Assembly (NCBI GenBank): GCA_020200095.1
Contig: JAIVJJ010000242.1
Location: forward strand, 1-32,701
DNA length: 32,701 nucleotides
Reading direction: 5' to 3'
Source: Acidobacteriota bacterium
GTDB lineage: Bacteria > Acidobacteriota > Blastocatellia > Pyrinomonadales > Pyrinomonadaceae
Shown: positions 17,125 through 26,842 of the stretch, in pieces
Position numbering within the stretch: position 1 is the stretch's first letter
How the letters are laid out: each line of letters starts with the position of its first letter
Made by a program: the position numbers and the translations under genes
Notes under the pieces: model-generated
What the model was told of the DNA's origin: nothing
The model's database searches: none
Seen by the model: the letters and a program-made list of their open reading frames with translations, nothing else

Positions 17125-19335
17125 ATGGAATCTACAATTCTTTATCTGATCCCGGCATTAGGCATTTTTGGATTAGTTGTGATGGCAATTCAATCTGCAT
17201 GGGTTAGCAAGCAAGCGACCGGTGAAGAAAATATGGTTGAACTTGCGACTTATATTGCTAACGGCGCGATGGCGTTTTTAAAAGCAGAGTGGATAATTTT
17301 AACTTATTTTGCAATCGTCGCGGCAATTGTTCTTGGCTGGTCTGGAACATTAGTTGAAACTTCTTCTCCCGTTATCGCGGTTTCATTTCTTATCGGCGCG
17401 GTATTTAGCGCGACTGCCGGATACTTCGGGATGAATATTGCGACAAAAGCAAATGTCAGAACAACCCAAGCAGCCAGAACCAGTCTTAAAGACGCGCTTA
17501 AAGTAGCATTTACCGGCGGAACGGTAATGGGACTTGGAGTTGCAAGTCTCGCGGTATTGGGTCTGAGTACTTTATTTATAATCTTCTATCAAATCTATGT
17601 TGTGAGCGCCGGCGGTCCGGTAAACGGTGTTGCCGCAGTAAACGGTCTTCCCATGGAAAAAGCGATTGAGGTTCTTGCAGGTTTTTCTCTGGGTGCCGAA
17701 TCAATCGCTCTTTTTGCCAGAGTCGGCGGCGGTATTTATACCAAAGCGGCTGATGTCGGAGCGGATTTGGTCGGTAAAGTCGAAGCGGGAATTCCTGAAG
17801 ACGATGTGAGAAACCCGGCGACTATTGCGGATAATGTCGGCGATAACGTCGGCGACGTTGCTGGAATGGGAGCCGATCTTTTCGGGTCTTATGTGGCGAC
17901 GACTCTGGCGACGATGGTTCTCGGACGCGAGATTGTGGTTAACGATCAATTTAACGGTCTTTCTCCGATGCTTCTTCCGATGGTTATTGCCGGAGTTGGA
18001 ATTATATTTTCTATCGTCAGTTTTTCGCTTGTCAGAATTTCCGATGATAAAGGTAATGTTCAAAGAGCATTAAATATCGGGAACTACACTTCAATTATTA
18101 TTACGACCATTGCCTGTTTCTTTATTGTGATGTGGATGCTTCCCGCCAATATGACTCTCAGAGGTTATAGCTTTACAAATATGGGAGTTTTCTATGCAAT
18201 CTTAGTCGGCTCGATTGTCGGCGCTCTGATGAGCATTGTGACTGAATTCTACACATCTATGGGAAGCCGTCCGGTTAAATCAATCGTTCAACAATCTGAT
18301 ACGGGCGCTGCGACAAATATTATCGGCGGTCTTGCTGTCGGTATGGAATCTACTTTAGTTCCAACTCTTATTCTGGCAGCCGGTATTTATTTGTCTTACT
18401 ACTTTGCCGGTTTATACGGGGTTGCGATTGCAGCCGCAGGAATGATGGCGACAACGGCTATGCAATTGGCAATCGATGCTTTCGGACCGATTGCCGATAA
18501 CGCCGGTGGTATTGCCGAGATGAGCAGACTTCCGAAAGAAGTTAGAGCAAGAACAGATATTTTAGACGCAGTTGGAAATACTACAGCGGCAACAGGAAAA
18601 GGTTTTGCAATTGCTTCAGCCGCTCTGACGGCTCTCGCATTATTTGCAGCCTACGTCGGTCTTGCCGGAATTAATTCAATTGATATTTATAAAGCCGATG
18701 TTCTTGCAGGTTTGTTTGTTGGCGGAATGATTCCTTTTATCTTTTCTTCTCTTTGTATTGCAGCCGTCGGTAGAGCGGCAATGGCGATGGTGAAAGAAGT
18801 CAGACGGCAGTTTCTGGAAATTCCGGGAATTATGGAGTATAAAGCAAGACCCGAATATGAGAAATGCGTTGCTATCTCTACTAAAGCGTCTCTCAGAGAA
18901 ATGATGCTTCCGGGTGCGATTGCTTTAACTACTCCGGTTGTCGTCGGATTCGTTTTCGGACCGGAAGTTCTCGGCGGTTTATTGGCAGGCGTTACTGTTA
19001 CTGGTGTACTGATGGGAATGTTCCAAAACAATGCCGGCGGAGCCTGGGATAATGCTAAAAAATCATTTGAAACCGGCGTAATGATTAATGGGGTAATGCA
19101 GTATAAAGGAAGTGAAGCTCATAAAGCGAGTGTGACAGGTGATACTGTCGGCGACCCGTTCAAAGATACATCAGGACCTTCTATGAATATTCTTATTAAA
19201 CTTATGAGTATCGTAGCCTTGATTATTGCTCCACATATTAATGCCAATGTAAATAAAACTACTCCTCACGCAGAGATAGCTCCAAAAGTTGAAGTAGTAC
19301 AAACAGTTAAAGTTCCTACTGAAAAGAGACTGTAA
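17125..19335 (+). CDS. hppA: Membrane-bound ion-translocating pyrophosphatase (probably K+-stimulated)
   Basis: [91 protein letters not shown]. Confidence 0.95.
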   Translation: MESTILYLIPALGIFGLVVMAIQSAWVSKQATGEENMVELATYIANGAMAFLKAEWIILTYFAIVAAIVLGWSGTLVETSSPVIAVSFLIGAVFSATAGYFGMNIATKANVRTTQAARTSLKDALKVAFTGGTVMGLGVASLAVLGLSTLFIIFYQIYVVSAGGPVNGVAAVNGLPMEKAIEVLAGFSLGAESIALFARVGGGIYTKAADVGADLVGKVEAGIPEDDVRNPATIADNVGDNVGDVAGMGADLFGSYVATTLATMVLGREIVVNDQFNGLSPMLLPMVIAGVGIIFSIVSFSLVRISDDKGNVQRALNIGNYTSIIITTIACFFIVMWMLPANMTLRGYSFTNMGVFYAILVGSIVGALMSIVTEFYTSMGSRPVKSIVQQSDTGAATNIIGGLAVGMESTLVPTLILAAGIYLSYYFAGLYGVAIAAAGMMATTAMQLAIDAFGPIADNAGGIAEMSRLPKEVRARTDILDAVGNTTAATGKGFAIASAALTALALFAAYVGLAGINSIDIYKADVLAGLFVGGMIPFIFSSLCIAAVGRAAMAMVKEVRRQFLEIPGIMEYKARPEYEKCVAISTKASLREMMLPGAIALTTPVVVGFVFGPEVLGGLLAGVTVTGVLMGMFQNNAGGAWDNAKKSFETGVMINGVMQYKGSEAHKASVTGDTVGDPFKDTSGPSMNILIKLMSIVALIIAPHINANVNKTTPHAEIAPKVEVVQTVKVPTEKRL

Positions 19336-19409
19336 AAGAAATTATGTAACTGTTCATTAAAAAATACCCTTTAGGTAAATTGTCGGCGTCCTATTTCTTT
19401 CTAGGTTTT

Positions 19410-19799
19410 ATGCAAATTATCACTGTCAATTCGGTTCAGCGCGAGGAAATGATTGACATTACGCGCGAGGTCGAATACGTCGTCGGCAAACAAAACGGGG
19501 AAGGCGTGTGCGTTCTTTTCACGCAGCACACGACGTGCGGTTTGACGATAAACGAAAACGCAGACCCGGACGTGAAAAGCGATATGCTCGGCTTTTTGCG
19601 AAAACTTATCCCGCAAGACTTTGCCGATTTTCGCCATTTTGAACACAATTCGGATGCGCACATAAAATCTACTTTGGTAGGTTCGAGCGTAACAGTTCCG
19701 TTTGAAAACGGCAGATTGCTTTTAGGCAGATGGCAGGGAATTTATCTGTGCGAGTTTGACGGCGCGAGAGAAAGAAAAATTTTGATGGTTTTAAGATAA
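19410..19799 (+). CDS. YjbQ/UPF0047 family protein
   Basis: CVLFTQHTTCGLTINENADPDVKSDM, HNSDAHIKSTLVGSSVTVPFENGRLLLGRWQGIYLCEFDG. MQIITVNSVQREEM chosen as start. Confidence 0.92.
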   Translation: MQIITVNSVQREEMIDITREVEYVVGKQNGEGVCVLFTQHTTCGLTINENADPDVKSDMLGFLRKLIPQDFADFRHFEHNSDAHIKSTLVGSSVTVPFENGRLLLGRWQGIYLCEFDGARERKILMVLR

Positions 19800-19818
19800 T
19801 ATAGTAGTGCTGAAATAT

Positions 19819-19893
19819 GAGTGGTGAATAATGAGTGAAAAGCAAACTCAATCTAAGCTTGTATCTTAACTTATCATTCACCATTCACAGCTC
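19819..19893. terminator. Imperfect inverted repeat between convergent genes (GTGAAT/ATTCAC family)
   Basis: GAGTGGTGAATAATGAGTG (19819-19837) vs reverse complement of CATTCACCATTCACAGCTC (19875-19893), about 14/19 matches. Confidence 0.45.
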
Positions 19894-19905
19894 ACCATTA
19901 AAAAT

Positions 19906-20130
19906 TCAATGATGATGTTTGTTCTCTTCAGCTTCACGAAGTTTCGCAACCTCAATTATTTTCGTATATTCGTCAAAGTGAAACATAGTCTCGTCTTTAC
20001 AATTTTCACAATAATACGTGATGTCTTCGCCGAGCCACATATCTTTCATATAAAACGCAATTAAACAACCGTAACAGCGTTGCACCCGCTTGCCAAATTG
20101 ATCGATAATTTCCGCTTGATTTTCCGTCAT
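19906..20130 (-). CDS. Small zinc-ribbon-like protein
   Basis: 74 aa with two CxxC pairs (RCYGCL, YCENCKDE) and a HHH C-terminus. Confidence 0.65.
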   Translation of the reverse strand: MTENQAEIIDQFGKRVQRCYGCLIAFYMKDMWLGEDITYYCENCKDETMFHFDEYTKIIEVAKLREAEENKHHH

Positions 20131-20142
20131 TTAAACTCTAAA

Positions 20143-21207
20143 TTACTTGCGCGGGAAAACTAAAATCGCGGCAGCTACTTTTCTTTCGCCTTCTTTGTCG
20201 GAAGGTTGATTGACGACTTTGCCGTTCAGAAACATCGTCGTCGAACCGCCGCCGTCTAAATTCATCGCTTCAACCGCGCCTAGTTCGAGAAGCATTTCGG
20301 CAAGTTCCTGCAAATTCATTCCGACGCTTATGTTTGGCTGCCTGCCGTCAACCGTAGCCATTAAAATTTTTCCGTCTTTAAGGCGCGCGACAGCCGTGCG
20401 CGGATGGCGTGTCGTGGCAAACTCTTTACCGATTTTTTCTCGTTCCCAAGTGATTTCAATTTTGCCGTTTTCAATCAAAAACGGAACGCCGTCAACAATA
20501 TCTTCGGATTCTGAAAAAAGGTTTTGCTGTTTTTCGTATTTCAAATCGGCTGAATTGCCGGTTTCGAGTTTTCCGTTGAAATTAACTTTCATACCGACTT
20601 TAACAGTGTCAAGAAGCTGCAGTCGTTGTTTGCCGCTGGCAGATAGAACGAATCCGTCGGAAGGTATTAAACTGCTTCCTTTTGCGTCGCGTATTTCAAC
20701 AATTTTTTCTTTGCGAACGAGGATTTCCAATCCGTTTGAATCGGTCAAAGTCGTGCGGTGAAATTCGGGCGTGAAAAGAATCAACTCATCGTCGCGGCGC
20801 TCACGGTTGATTCCCGAAACCTTGCGAGTTTGGTTCTTAAAGCGAGCTTCGACATTCATATTCAATCTGCCGATGACAATTTCTGTTAGATTCGATTTGT
20901 TCAAAATACCGAGCGCAACCCGTTCGCTGTAACTTTCGCTTAAAAGTTTACCGTCAATTTTCAAAACGCTTGTCGCGTCGCCTTGATGAAGTCCCGTCAT
21001 TTTAAAAAATCCGACATTTATTGCGGCAATTCCGCCGTGCCGCGTCGCAATAGAGGAAGTGGTTTCGATTCCGATTGCCGCGTCCAGAGCGTGAACCACA
21101 TCGAGCCGAACTTTCGTTAAATCGAGATTGATTATTGCTTTCGTTCGGTTGCGTGTTTTTAGTTGCCATAATTTTTCTCCTTGATTTACAAATTCAAATA
21201 TACACAA
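20143..21207 (-). CDS. Phosphodiester glycosidase (NAGPA-domain) family protein
   Basis: HPRTAVARLKDGKILMATVDGRQPNISVGMNLQELAEMLLELGAVEAMNLDGGGSTTMFLNGKVVNQPSD. Confidence 0.85.
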   Translation of the reverse strand: MCIFEFVNQGEKLWQLKTRNRTKAIINLDLTKVRLDVVHALDAAIGIETTSSIATRHGGIAAINVGFFKMTGLHQGDATSVLKIDGKLLSESYSERVALGILNKSNLTEIVIGRLNMNVEARFKNQTRKVSGINRERRDDELILFTPEFHRTTLTDSNGLEILVRKEKIVEIRDAKGSSLIPSDGFVLSASGKQRLQLLDTVKVGMKVNFNGKLETGNSADLKYEKQQNLFSESEDIVDGVPFLIENGKIEITWEREKIGKEFATTRHPRTAVARLKDGKILMATVDGRQPNISVGMNLQELAEMLLELGAVEAMNLDGGGSTTMFLNGKVVNQPSDKEGERKVAAAILVFPRK

Positions 21208-21237
21208 AAAGCGGCAGCAACAAAAAACAGCGCTGAA

Positions 21238-21921
21238 TCAATCCGCGAAATTTTCCCAATGCTTGTTCCAATCAAATTTTTCGAGCGCGTGAAAACGCTT
21301 TTTATAATCGTAAAAGGAATTTCCCTCGTAAGCGTAGCCTTGATAATAAAAACTTTTTCCTTTGGCGAGAGCAAAATCAATTTCCAAAAGCATTGTGAAA
21401 ATTCCTAAGCTGCGCGAAGTTTCTTCCGGCTCAAACACTGCGTAAATACCGGAAGTTGCCCTCGCGGCGACATCGAAAAAACTAGCGGCAAGCAATTTTT
21501 CATTTTTATAAGCGCAAATTTCCAATGCTTCGCAAGGCGTTTTTGCCGCATCGAAAGAAAGAAAATCGTAAAGCGAAGCAGGAACGCTGCTTTTAAAACG
21601 GCGTTTGTGCCTTTCAAATAAGTTTTCTTTTTCATCGGTTATTTCTATCGGACGAACAACTGTTTGCAAATCTTGATTTTTCTTAAAAATTCGGCGCTGG
21701 CTTTTTGAAAAAGAAAAATCGGAGAGACGAATTCTGAGAGGTAAAACGCGGCAGATTTTTCCTTCTTGCAGTGCGAGATTGTATCGAAAAAATTGCGTGC
21801 CGAAATGCCTCCAGCCATTTTCCCAAAGAGCGTCCATTCGTTGCGGCGAGACTTTTGAAGCGTAAAATTCTTCATTGATGAAAGAAAATTTATCTATGTA
21901 GAAAAAATTATCTTCAAGCAT
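21238..21921 (-). CDS. Arginyl/leucyl-tRNA-protein transferase-like (ATE/Bpt C-terminal fold) protein
   Basis: MDALWENGWRHFGTQFFRYNL...LPLRIRLSDFSFSKSQRRIFKKNQDLQ, CEALEICAYKNEKLLAASFFDV, AKGKSFYYQGYAYEGNSFYDYKKRFHALEKFD. Confidence 0.7.
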   Translation of the reverse strand: MLEDNFFYIDKFSFINEEFYASKVSPQRMDALWENGWRHFGTQFFRYNLALQEGKICRVLPLRIRLSDFSFSKSQRRIFKKNQDLQTVVRPIEITDEKENLFERHKRRFKSSVPASLYDFLSFDAAKTPCEALEICAYKNEKLLAASFFDVAARATSGIYAVFEPEETSRSLGIFTMLLEIDFALAKGKSFYYQGYAYEGNSFYDYKKRFHALEKFDWNKHWENFAD

Positions 21922-21947
21922 CGGGTGCGAAAAATTTACGACAAAAT

Positions 21948-22088
21948 CAAACGCGCAGAGAAGAGATATACGAATCTAATCCGTGGGTGGAAATCTGTGC
22001 CGCGCGGCAAATTGATGGCGCCGCTCAAGCGTCGACCAAAGATTCGGGTCGAAGTCAGGCTTTGTTCGCAGTGTTGCAGGAAAAATAA
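21948..22088 (+). pseudogene. Possible 3' remnant of a decayed gene
   Basis: Frame reading QTRREEIYESNPWVEICAARQIDGAAQASTKDSGRSQALFAVLQEK* with no ATG/GTG/TTG start in the open frame back to the stop at 21879. Confidence 0.3.
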
Positions 22089-22134
22089 AAACGGTGAATA
22101 ACAAGCGGAAAATCAGTTTGCCATTCACCTTTTG
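22086..22134 (-). terminator. Putative terminator downstream of the bactofilin gene
   Basis: GGTGAAT (22093-22099) pairs with ATTCACC (22123-22129) with further CAA/TTG pairing inside; followed on the minus strand by a T-rich run (GTTTTT). Confidence 0.55.
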
Positions 22135-22136
22135 TA

Positions 22137-22769
22137 TTAACGAGCCTCTGTCTCTTCATTCTCTTCTTCTACGGGTTCAAAATAACTGTTGGATTCTTCC
22201 GTTTCGCTTGTTTCGTAAGGCGAGACCTCATCTGCTTCGGTTTGAGAGTTAGCTTCGATATTGCGCTGTTCGAGCGCCTCTCTCGGTTTAATCATACTGC
22301 AGCTTCCTTCGAGCAGCGCGCCGTCTTCGATAATCAGGCGCGGCGCTTGAATATTACCTAAAATTTGCGCCGTGCTTCCGAGCTGTAGTTTTTCCGTCGC
22401 CACAATATCGCCGTTAACCATCCCGTTGATAATTGCCGCGGCAACTAAAATATTCGCATCAACTCGTCCCGTCGGACCGATAATCAAAGTTCCGCCTTCG
22501 CTTGATACACGTCCGGTTAAATGTCCGTCAACACGAAGCACCGCGTGAAAAGTGGTTTCACCCGTCAAAATTGTTCCGCTGCCGACAAAACCGCTTAAGC
22601 GACCTTCTTTAATGTCACGCGCCATAGATTCGCTCTCGGAGACGATGCGAGAAGATGATTGATTATTGCCCGAACCCGGATATAGAGACTTTGAATTCGA
22701 AGATTGTATTTGCGAGTTGTTCGCGTCGCCTGACTGTTCCGTTCTAGAACTTCTGCCCATTCTAATCAT
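22137..22769 (-). CDS. Bactofilin / polymer-forming cytoskeletal protein
   Basis: GFVGSGTILTGETTFHAVLRVDGHLTGRVSSEGGTLIIGPTGRVDANILVAAAIINGMVNGDIVATEKLQLGSTAQILGNIQAPRLIIEDGALLEGSCSM. Confidence 0.93.
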   Translation of the reverse strand: MIRMGRSSRTEQSGDANNSQIQSSNSKSLYPGSGNNQSSSRIVSESESMARDIKEGRLSGFVGSGTILTGETTFHAVLRVDGHLTGRVSSEGGTLIIGPTGRVDANILVAAAIINGMVNGDIVATEKLQLGSTAQILGNIQAPRLIIEDGALLEGSCSMIKPREALEQRNIEANSQTEADEVSPYETSETEESNSYFEPVEEENEETEAR

Positions 22770-22986
22770 AATTTTTGTAAACCTCCGCTTTTTTTAAAAT
22801 TGTCATTCGCCTGAAATATTATTCGGGAAAGCTCTAATTCAAGCGCAAACCTGAAAATTTATCTTGGTTCGTGCTTATTTCAGAAAAGAATATCTGAATG
22901 AAATTTCCAGTTAGATGTATAATAGATGACTTTTTAACAGACTGTCTAGTAATTCTCCGATAGTTGTTATTTTTTGTGGCGCGTGT

Positions 22987-23006
22987 CAAACTTTTAAGTT
23001 TGGAGG
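22987..23006 (+). promoter_or_regulatory. Small hairpin (CAAACT-TTTA-AGTTTG) abutting the GGAGG ribosome-binding site of ttcA
   Basis: CAAACTTTTAAGTTTG at 22987-23002, GGAGG at 23002-23006, TTG start at 23020. Confidence 0.4.
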
Positions 23007-23019
23007 CTAGCGAAAAAAG

Positions 23020-23904
23020 TTGTTTGTAGAAAGCAAGACAAAAACAAAACTGCTCAAAAAAATGGGCGAGGCAATCGGCGATTTTTCGATGATTGAAAAC
23101 GGCGACCGTGTAATGGTGTGTCTTTCAGGCGGAAAGGACAGCTACACAATGCTCGATTTATTGCTCGACGTGCAAAAGCGCGCACCCGTAGAGTTTGAAA
23201 TTCTCGCCGTCAATCTCGACCAAAAACAACCCGGATTTCCAGAAGAAGTTTTGCCGAACTATTTAGAAAGCATCGGGGTTCCATTTCGCATTGTCGAAGA
23301 AGATACTTATTCGGTTGTTACCCGCTTAGTTCCCGAAGGCAAAACTTTCTGCTCAGTTTGCTCGCGTCTGCGGCGCGGTATTCTTTACACGACCGCCGTT
23401 GCGGAAAAATGCACGAAAATCGCGCTTGGTCATCACGCCGACGACGTTATTGCTACGTTTTTATTAAATCTTTTTTATGTCGGACAATTAAAAGCGATGC
23501 CGCCGATTTTGCGTTCCGACGACGGACGCAATACGGTTATTCGCCCGCTTATTTATTGTCAGGAAAAAGACATCGCAAAATTTGCCGAAGAAAAACAGTT
23601 TCCTATAATTCCGTGCAATCTATGCGGCTCGCAGCCGAACTTGAAACGCGCCTGCGTTAAAAAATTGATTAATGAACTCGCCAAGGAAATACCGAATGTT
23701 CGTTCATCAATTATGACGGCTTTAACAAATGTTACAGGTTCACATCTGCTTGATAACGAGCTTTACGATTTTGAAAACTTTGCGCCGCTGCTGAAAAAAA
23801 TTCCGCTCGGACACGGCAGCGTCGAAAAAGAACTCGACGCCGTTTTTGACCATTCCGATGCGGAATTTGCCGAAAATAAAACTTTAGCCGTTCTCGGCAA
23901 TTAA
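23020..23904 (+). CDS. ttcA: tRNA 2-thiocytidine biosynthesis protein TtcA-like
   Basis: PP-loop [69 protein letters not shown]. Confidence 0.92.
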   Translation: MFVESKTKTKLLKKMGEAIGDFSMIENGDRVMVCLSGGKDSYTMLDLLLDVQKRAPVEFEILAVNLDQKQPGFPEEVLPNYLESIGVPFRIVEEDTYSVVTRLVPEGKTFCSVCSRLRRGILYTTAVAEKCTKIALGHHADDVIATFLLNLFYVGQLKAMPPILRSDDGRNTVIRPLIYCQEKDIAKFAEEKQFPIIPCNLCGSQPNLKRACVKKLINELAKEIPNVRSSIMTALTNVTGSHLLDNELYDFENFAPLLKKIPLGHGSVEKELDAVFDHSDAEFAENKTLAVLGN

Positions 23905-26339
23905 TTTTTGCCGACTGCTTTAGTTTCGCTTTTCGGCTTGAACATTTTATCGTCAATCGCCTGGTTATGTTTGACCTCTTTGATGCGCAAGATAACATTG
24001 CCCATTCCGAGATTCGCCAATTTAATTTTGAAAGGAATCATCACGCCGTCAACCGTCCGGTAATCCGCGTAAAATTCGCTGACCGGGAGGGAAGTTTGCG
24101 ACGTACTGGAAACAACCAAACTTGTTTTCTTTAGCGGCAGAAACGTTTTGGTTGAGATGAAATACTTGAGTTCGCTCGCCTTTTCCGGTTGAATCACAAC
24201 AACGTAAGCGTCTTCGCTGTCCACTTTTTCGACGCCGCGTACTTCCGCCGATTTGAGTCCGTTTTTCCAATTCAAAAAACCGTGAAAATCGCTTTCGACG
24301 CGCACGTCTTCGAGCCGTTTGCCGGTGTACGTTTCGGCGGGCGAAAAGCTGGTTTCCTCGCCGCCTTGCGTGCCATCAAAATATTCTCTGGCAGTCGCCA
24401 TCGGTTTGCCGAGCGCGGTCATCGTTGTTTCGGTAACAGTCATGCCGGGCGCCTTTTCGTAAGTCGTGCCGAAGCCTTTGATGCCCTGACTTTCAAAATC
24501 AAGGTCGAAGGTCATTACGCGCGACGAGAGTTTTCGCATCATTGCTTCGCCGCCGAGCGCGTTAAGGGTTTTCGACATTACTTCGTCAATTGAAATTTTC
24601 GGCGCGTTTGCCGCATCCGCTTCGACACGCCGGAACGCAAATTCGCCTTCTGGCTGCGCGATTGCAATGCCCGTGATTTTGCCGCTCGCGTCGCGCTTTG
24701 TTTTCAAGCTGTAAGAATCGGGTAAAGGCGACATGCTGAACAAATCCTTTTCTTTTTCAGCCAGAGCGTAAGGTTGTTGACCTTCGACGTTAAGCACAAT
24801 TTTTCCGTCTGCTTCTCTAACTTCGACAAATCTACCTTTCGCCTGTTCAGATTCGTATTTGCCGATTAACTCTTTCGCCGTGCCTGCGCGTTTCGCTTCG
24901 GTTTTTCCGTCTGCTTTGATGCGCGGCAGAGTGTAATTGCCCTGCGGTTGTTCGAGATAAAGCTCGCCGTCTTTGAAAGTTACAAAAAATCCGTCGGGCG
25001 CTCCCGTCAATTTATATTTGCGCGCGCCGACATTTTCCAAAACGTAATTCGGTTGACCGGGAACAAGAGCGACGAGTTTTCCGTCTTTGAAAACGATTTC
25101 AACATCCATTCCGGCGGCTTCAAAATGATATTTGCCAATTTCGTTTTCCGGTTTCCCCGTTGCCGCAGCTATTGTGTTTGACGTTTGCGGTTTGCCGAAA
25201 AATGTGTTCCAAACAATCCCGCGCATTTCGTCCGTGAGCGGCGAGCGCGAAACGTTTGTCAGCATCACAAAGCCTAATTTCTTTTCGGGAATCATCGCCA
25301 CCATCGCGTTAAAACCGTCAATCGAGCCGCCGTGATGGACGACTTTCATTCCGTTCCAATCTTCGAGCATCCATCCGAGTCCGTAGGAAGTTTTTCCGGC
25401 GACTTTCATCTGTGGTTTGACGAGTTCGGCAAAACTCTCTTCGGAAACAAGACGTTTGCCATTCACCGAGCCGCCTCCAAGCATAAATTTGAGCCACTGC
25501 GCCATATCTTTTGCGCTCGAATTTATCGCGCCTGCCGGAGCGACGTTCGGAAATTGTTTGAACGGCTGCCTTTTAGTTTCTTTTGTGTCGGGATTGTATT
25601 CGTAGCCAAACGAATAATCTTTTGCCTGCTCCATTTCTTTAATCGAAAGATTCGAGTTCATCATACCGAGCGGTTTAAAAATTCGCTGGGCGACAAAACG
25701 TTCCCAAGGCTGCTTCTGCACCTGCGCGACAATCTCGCCCGCCGCCGCAAACATTACGTTTTGATAGAGGAATTTTTCGCGCAGCTTGGCAATAGGTTTA
25801 GCTTCTCCGGCAACGCGGATAACTTCTTCGCGGCTGAGTTTTCCGGCATACCACGCCAAATCCGTGCGGTTTAAACCTGACGAATGCGACAGTAAATCTC
25901 GAACTGTAATTTTCTGGTCAATCTCGGTGTCGTTTATTTTGAAATACGGCAGGTGTTTTTTCGGGTTGTCGTCGAGATTTAGTTTTCCTTCGTCCTGCGA
26001 CATCACGACCGAAAGCGCAGTGAACGCTTTTGACGACGAACCGATGGCAAATTGCGTATCGGGCGTAACGGGAACTTGTTTTTCAAAATCTTTGTAACCG
26101 TAACCTTTCATCAAAACGACTTCGCCGTCTTTGACAATTGCTAAAGATAAACCCGGAATGCCGAGTTCTTTGCGTCTGGTTTCGAGTTTCTCTTCGATTG
26201 TCGCCAAGCTCTTTTGTAAATCGCTCGAAACCGCCGCTTGCGTTGCTGTTTGGGCGTAACCGACGCTCGGAAGAGAAACGGCGAAAAGCGAAAATATTAA
26301 ACCGAACGAAGGAGCGAATCGCAAATAAATTTTAGACAT
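23901..26339 (-). CDS. Serine beta-lactamase-like protein (PBP4-type esterase/peptidase) with C-terminal extension
   Basis: Signal peptide; SxxK ([13 protein letters not shown]), [41 protein letters not shown]. Confidence 0.9.
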   Translation of the reverse strand: MSKIYLRFAPSFGLIFSLFAVSLPSVGYAQTATQAAVSSDLQKSLATIEEKLETRRKELGIPGLSLAIVKDGEVVLMKGYGYKDFEKQVPVTPDTQFAIGSSSKAFTALSVVMSQDEGKLNLDDNPKKHLPYFKINDTEIDQKITVRDLLSHSSGLNRTDLAWYAGKLSREEVIRVAGEAKPIAKLREKFLYQNVMFAAAGEIVAQVQKQPWERFVAQRIFKPLGMMNSNLSIKEMEQAKDYSFGYEYNPDTKETKRQPFKQFPNVAPAGAINSSAKDMAQWLKFMLGGGSVNGKRLVSEESFAELVKPQMKVAGKTSYGLGWMLEDWNGMKVVHHGGSIDGFNAMVAMIPEKKLGFVMLTNVSRSPLTDEMRGIVWNTFFGKPQTSNTIAAATGKPENEIGKYHFEAAGMDVEIVFKDGKLVALVPGQPNYVLENVGARKYKLTGAPDGFFVTFKDGELYLEQPQGNYTLPRIKADGKTEAKRAGTAKELIGKYESEQAKGRFVEVREADGKIVLNVEGQQPYALAEKEKDLFSMSPLPDSYSLKTKRDASGKITGIAIAQPEGEFAFRRVEADAANAPKISIDEVMSKTLNALGGEAMMRKLSSRVMTFDLDFESQGIKGFGTTYEKAPGMTVTETTMTALGKPMATAREYFDGTQGGEETSFSPAETYTGKRLEDVRVESDFHGFLNWKNGLKSAEVRGVEKVDSEDAYVVVIQPEKASELKYFISTKTFLPLKKTSLVVSSTSQTSLPVSEFYADYRTVDGVMIPFKIKLANLGMGNVILRIKEVKHNQAIDDKMFKPKSETKAVGKN

Positions 26340-26413
26340 CTTTAATCTCCGAAAATCTGTTTTGTAGAAATGCTTTTAGTTTTACGAGATAAATCCAAAA
26401 AGGTTTTATTGTT

Positions 26414-26719
26414 TTACATTTCTTCGCCGTCACTATGCGCCAGCAATTCAATGGCGCGTAAAACTCGCAGCGTATTTCGATTGACGAAAATTCCGAGCGC
26501 AATCAGCCCAGAAGCTAAGATTGTATAAATCGAAATCGACGCGATGAACAAAAGCAAATGTACGCGGTTGGAAAAGTCCGCCAAAAGCAGAAAACAGGCA
26601 AAGAAAGCGAGTTCAATAATTGCGACGCCGATAAAAACCCAAGTGTAATTGCGTTCGGTTTTTTCAATCTGTTCCAGCGTATTTGTACGAACTTTATCAA
26701 TATTGTTTTTTTCTGACAT
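26414..26719 (-). CDS. Small membrane protein (2 TM), ECF-sigma operon
   Basis: 101 aa; two hydrophobic segments (WVFIGVAIIELAFFACFLLLA, LLLFIASISIYTILASGLIALGIFV). Confidence 0.7.
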   Translation of the reverse strand: MSEKNNIDKVRTNTLEQIEKTERNYTWVFIGVAIIELAFFACFLLLADFSNRVHLLLFIASISIYTILASGLIALGIFVNRNTLRVLRAIELLAHSDGEEM

Positions 26720-26727
26720 ATTTCCTC

Positions 26728-26835
26728 CTATTGTTTGTAAAAAATGACGTAAACGATTGCCGGAATCAGCACGAGCGCTTCGACTATCGCAAAAACGATG
26801 ATTGTTTTGTTAAGTGTTGGTTTTTTCTCTGACAT
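26728..26835 (-). CDS. 35-aa single-TM microprotein (not in ORF track)
   Basis: Translation MSEKKPTLNKTIIVFAIVEALVLIPAIVYVIFYKQ*. Its TAG stop is embedded in TAGGAGG, the RBS of the next gene; it begins MSEK like the next protein. Confidence 0.7.
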   Translation of the reverse strand: MSEKKPTLNKTIIVFAIVEALVLIPAIVYVIFYKQ

Positions 26836-26842
26836 ATTTTTC

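Noticed and set aside
20210-20761. 183-aa ORF antisense to the NAGPA-domain gene
   Set aside because: Shadow ORF; composition (Ser/Pro/Arg) follows from the complementary coding strand.
22895-22923. Possible promoter with TATAAT at 22918 upstream of ttcA
   Set aside because: Exact -10 box but no convincing -35 at the correct spacing (TGAATG); not called as a feature.
25332-25874. 180-aa plus-strand ORF antisense to the beta-lactamase-like gene
   Set aside because: Shadow ORF of a strong coding sequence on the minus strand; no recognisable motifs.
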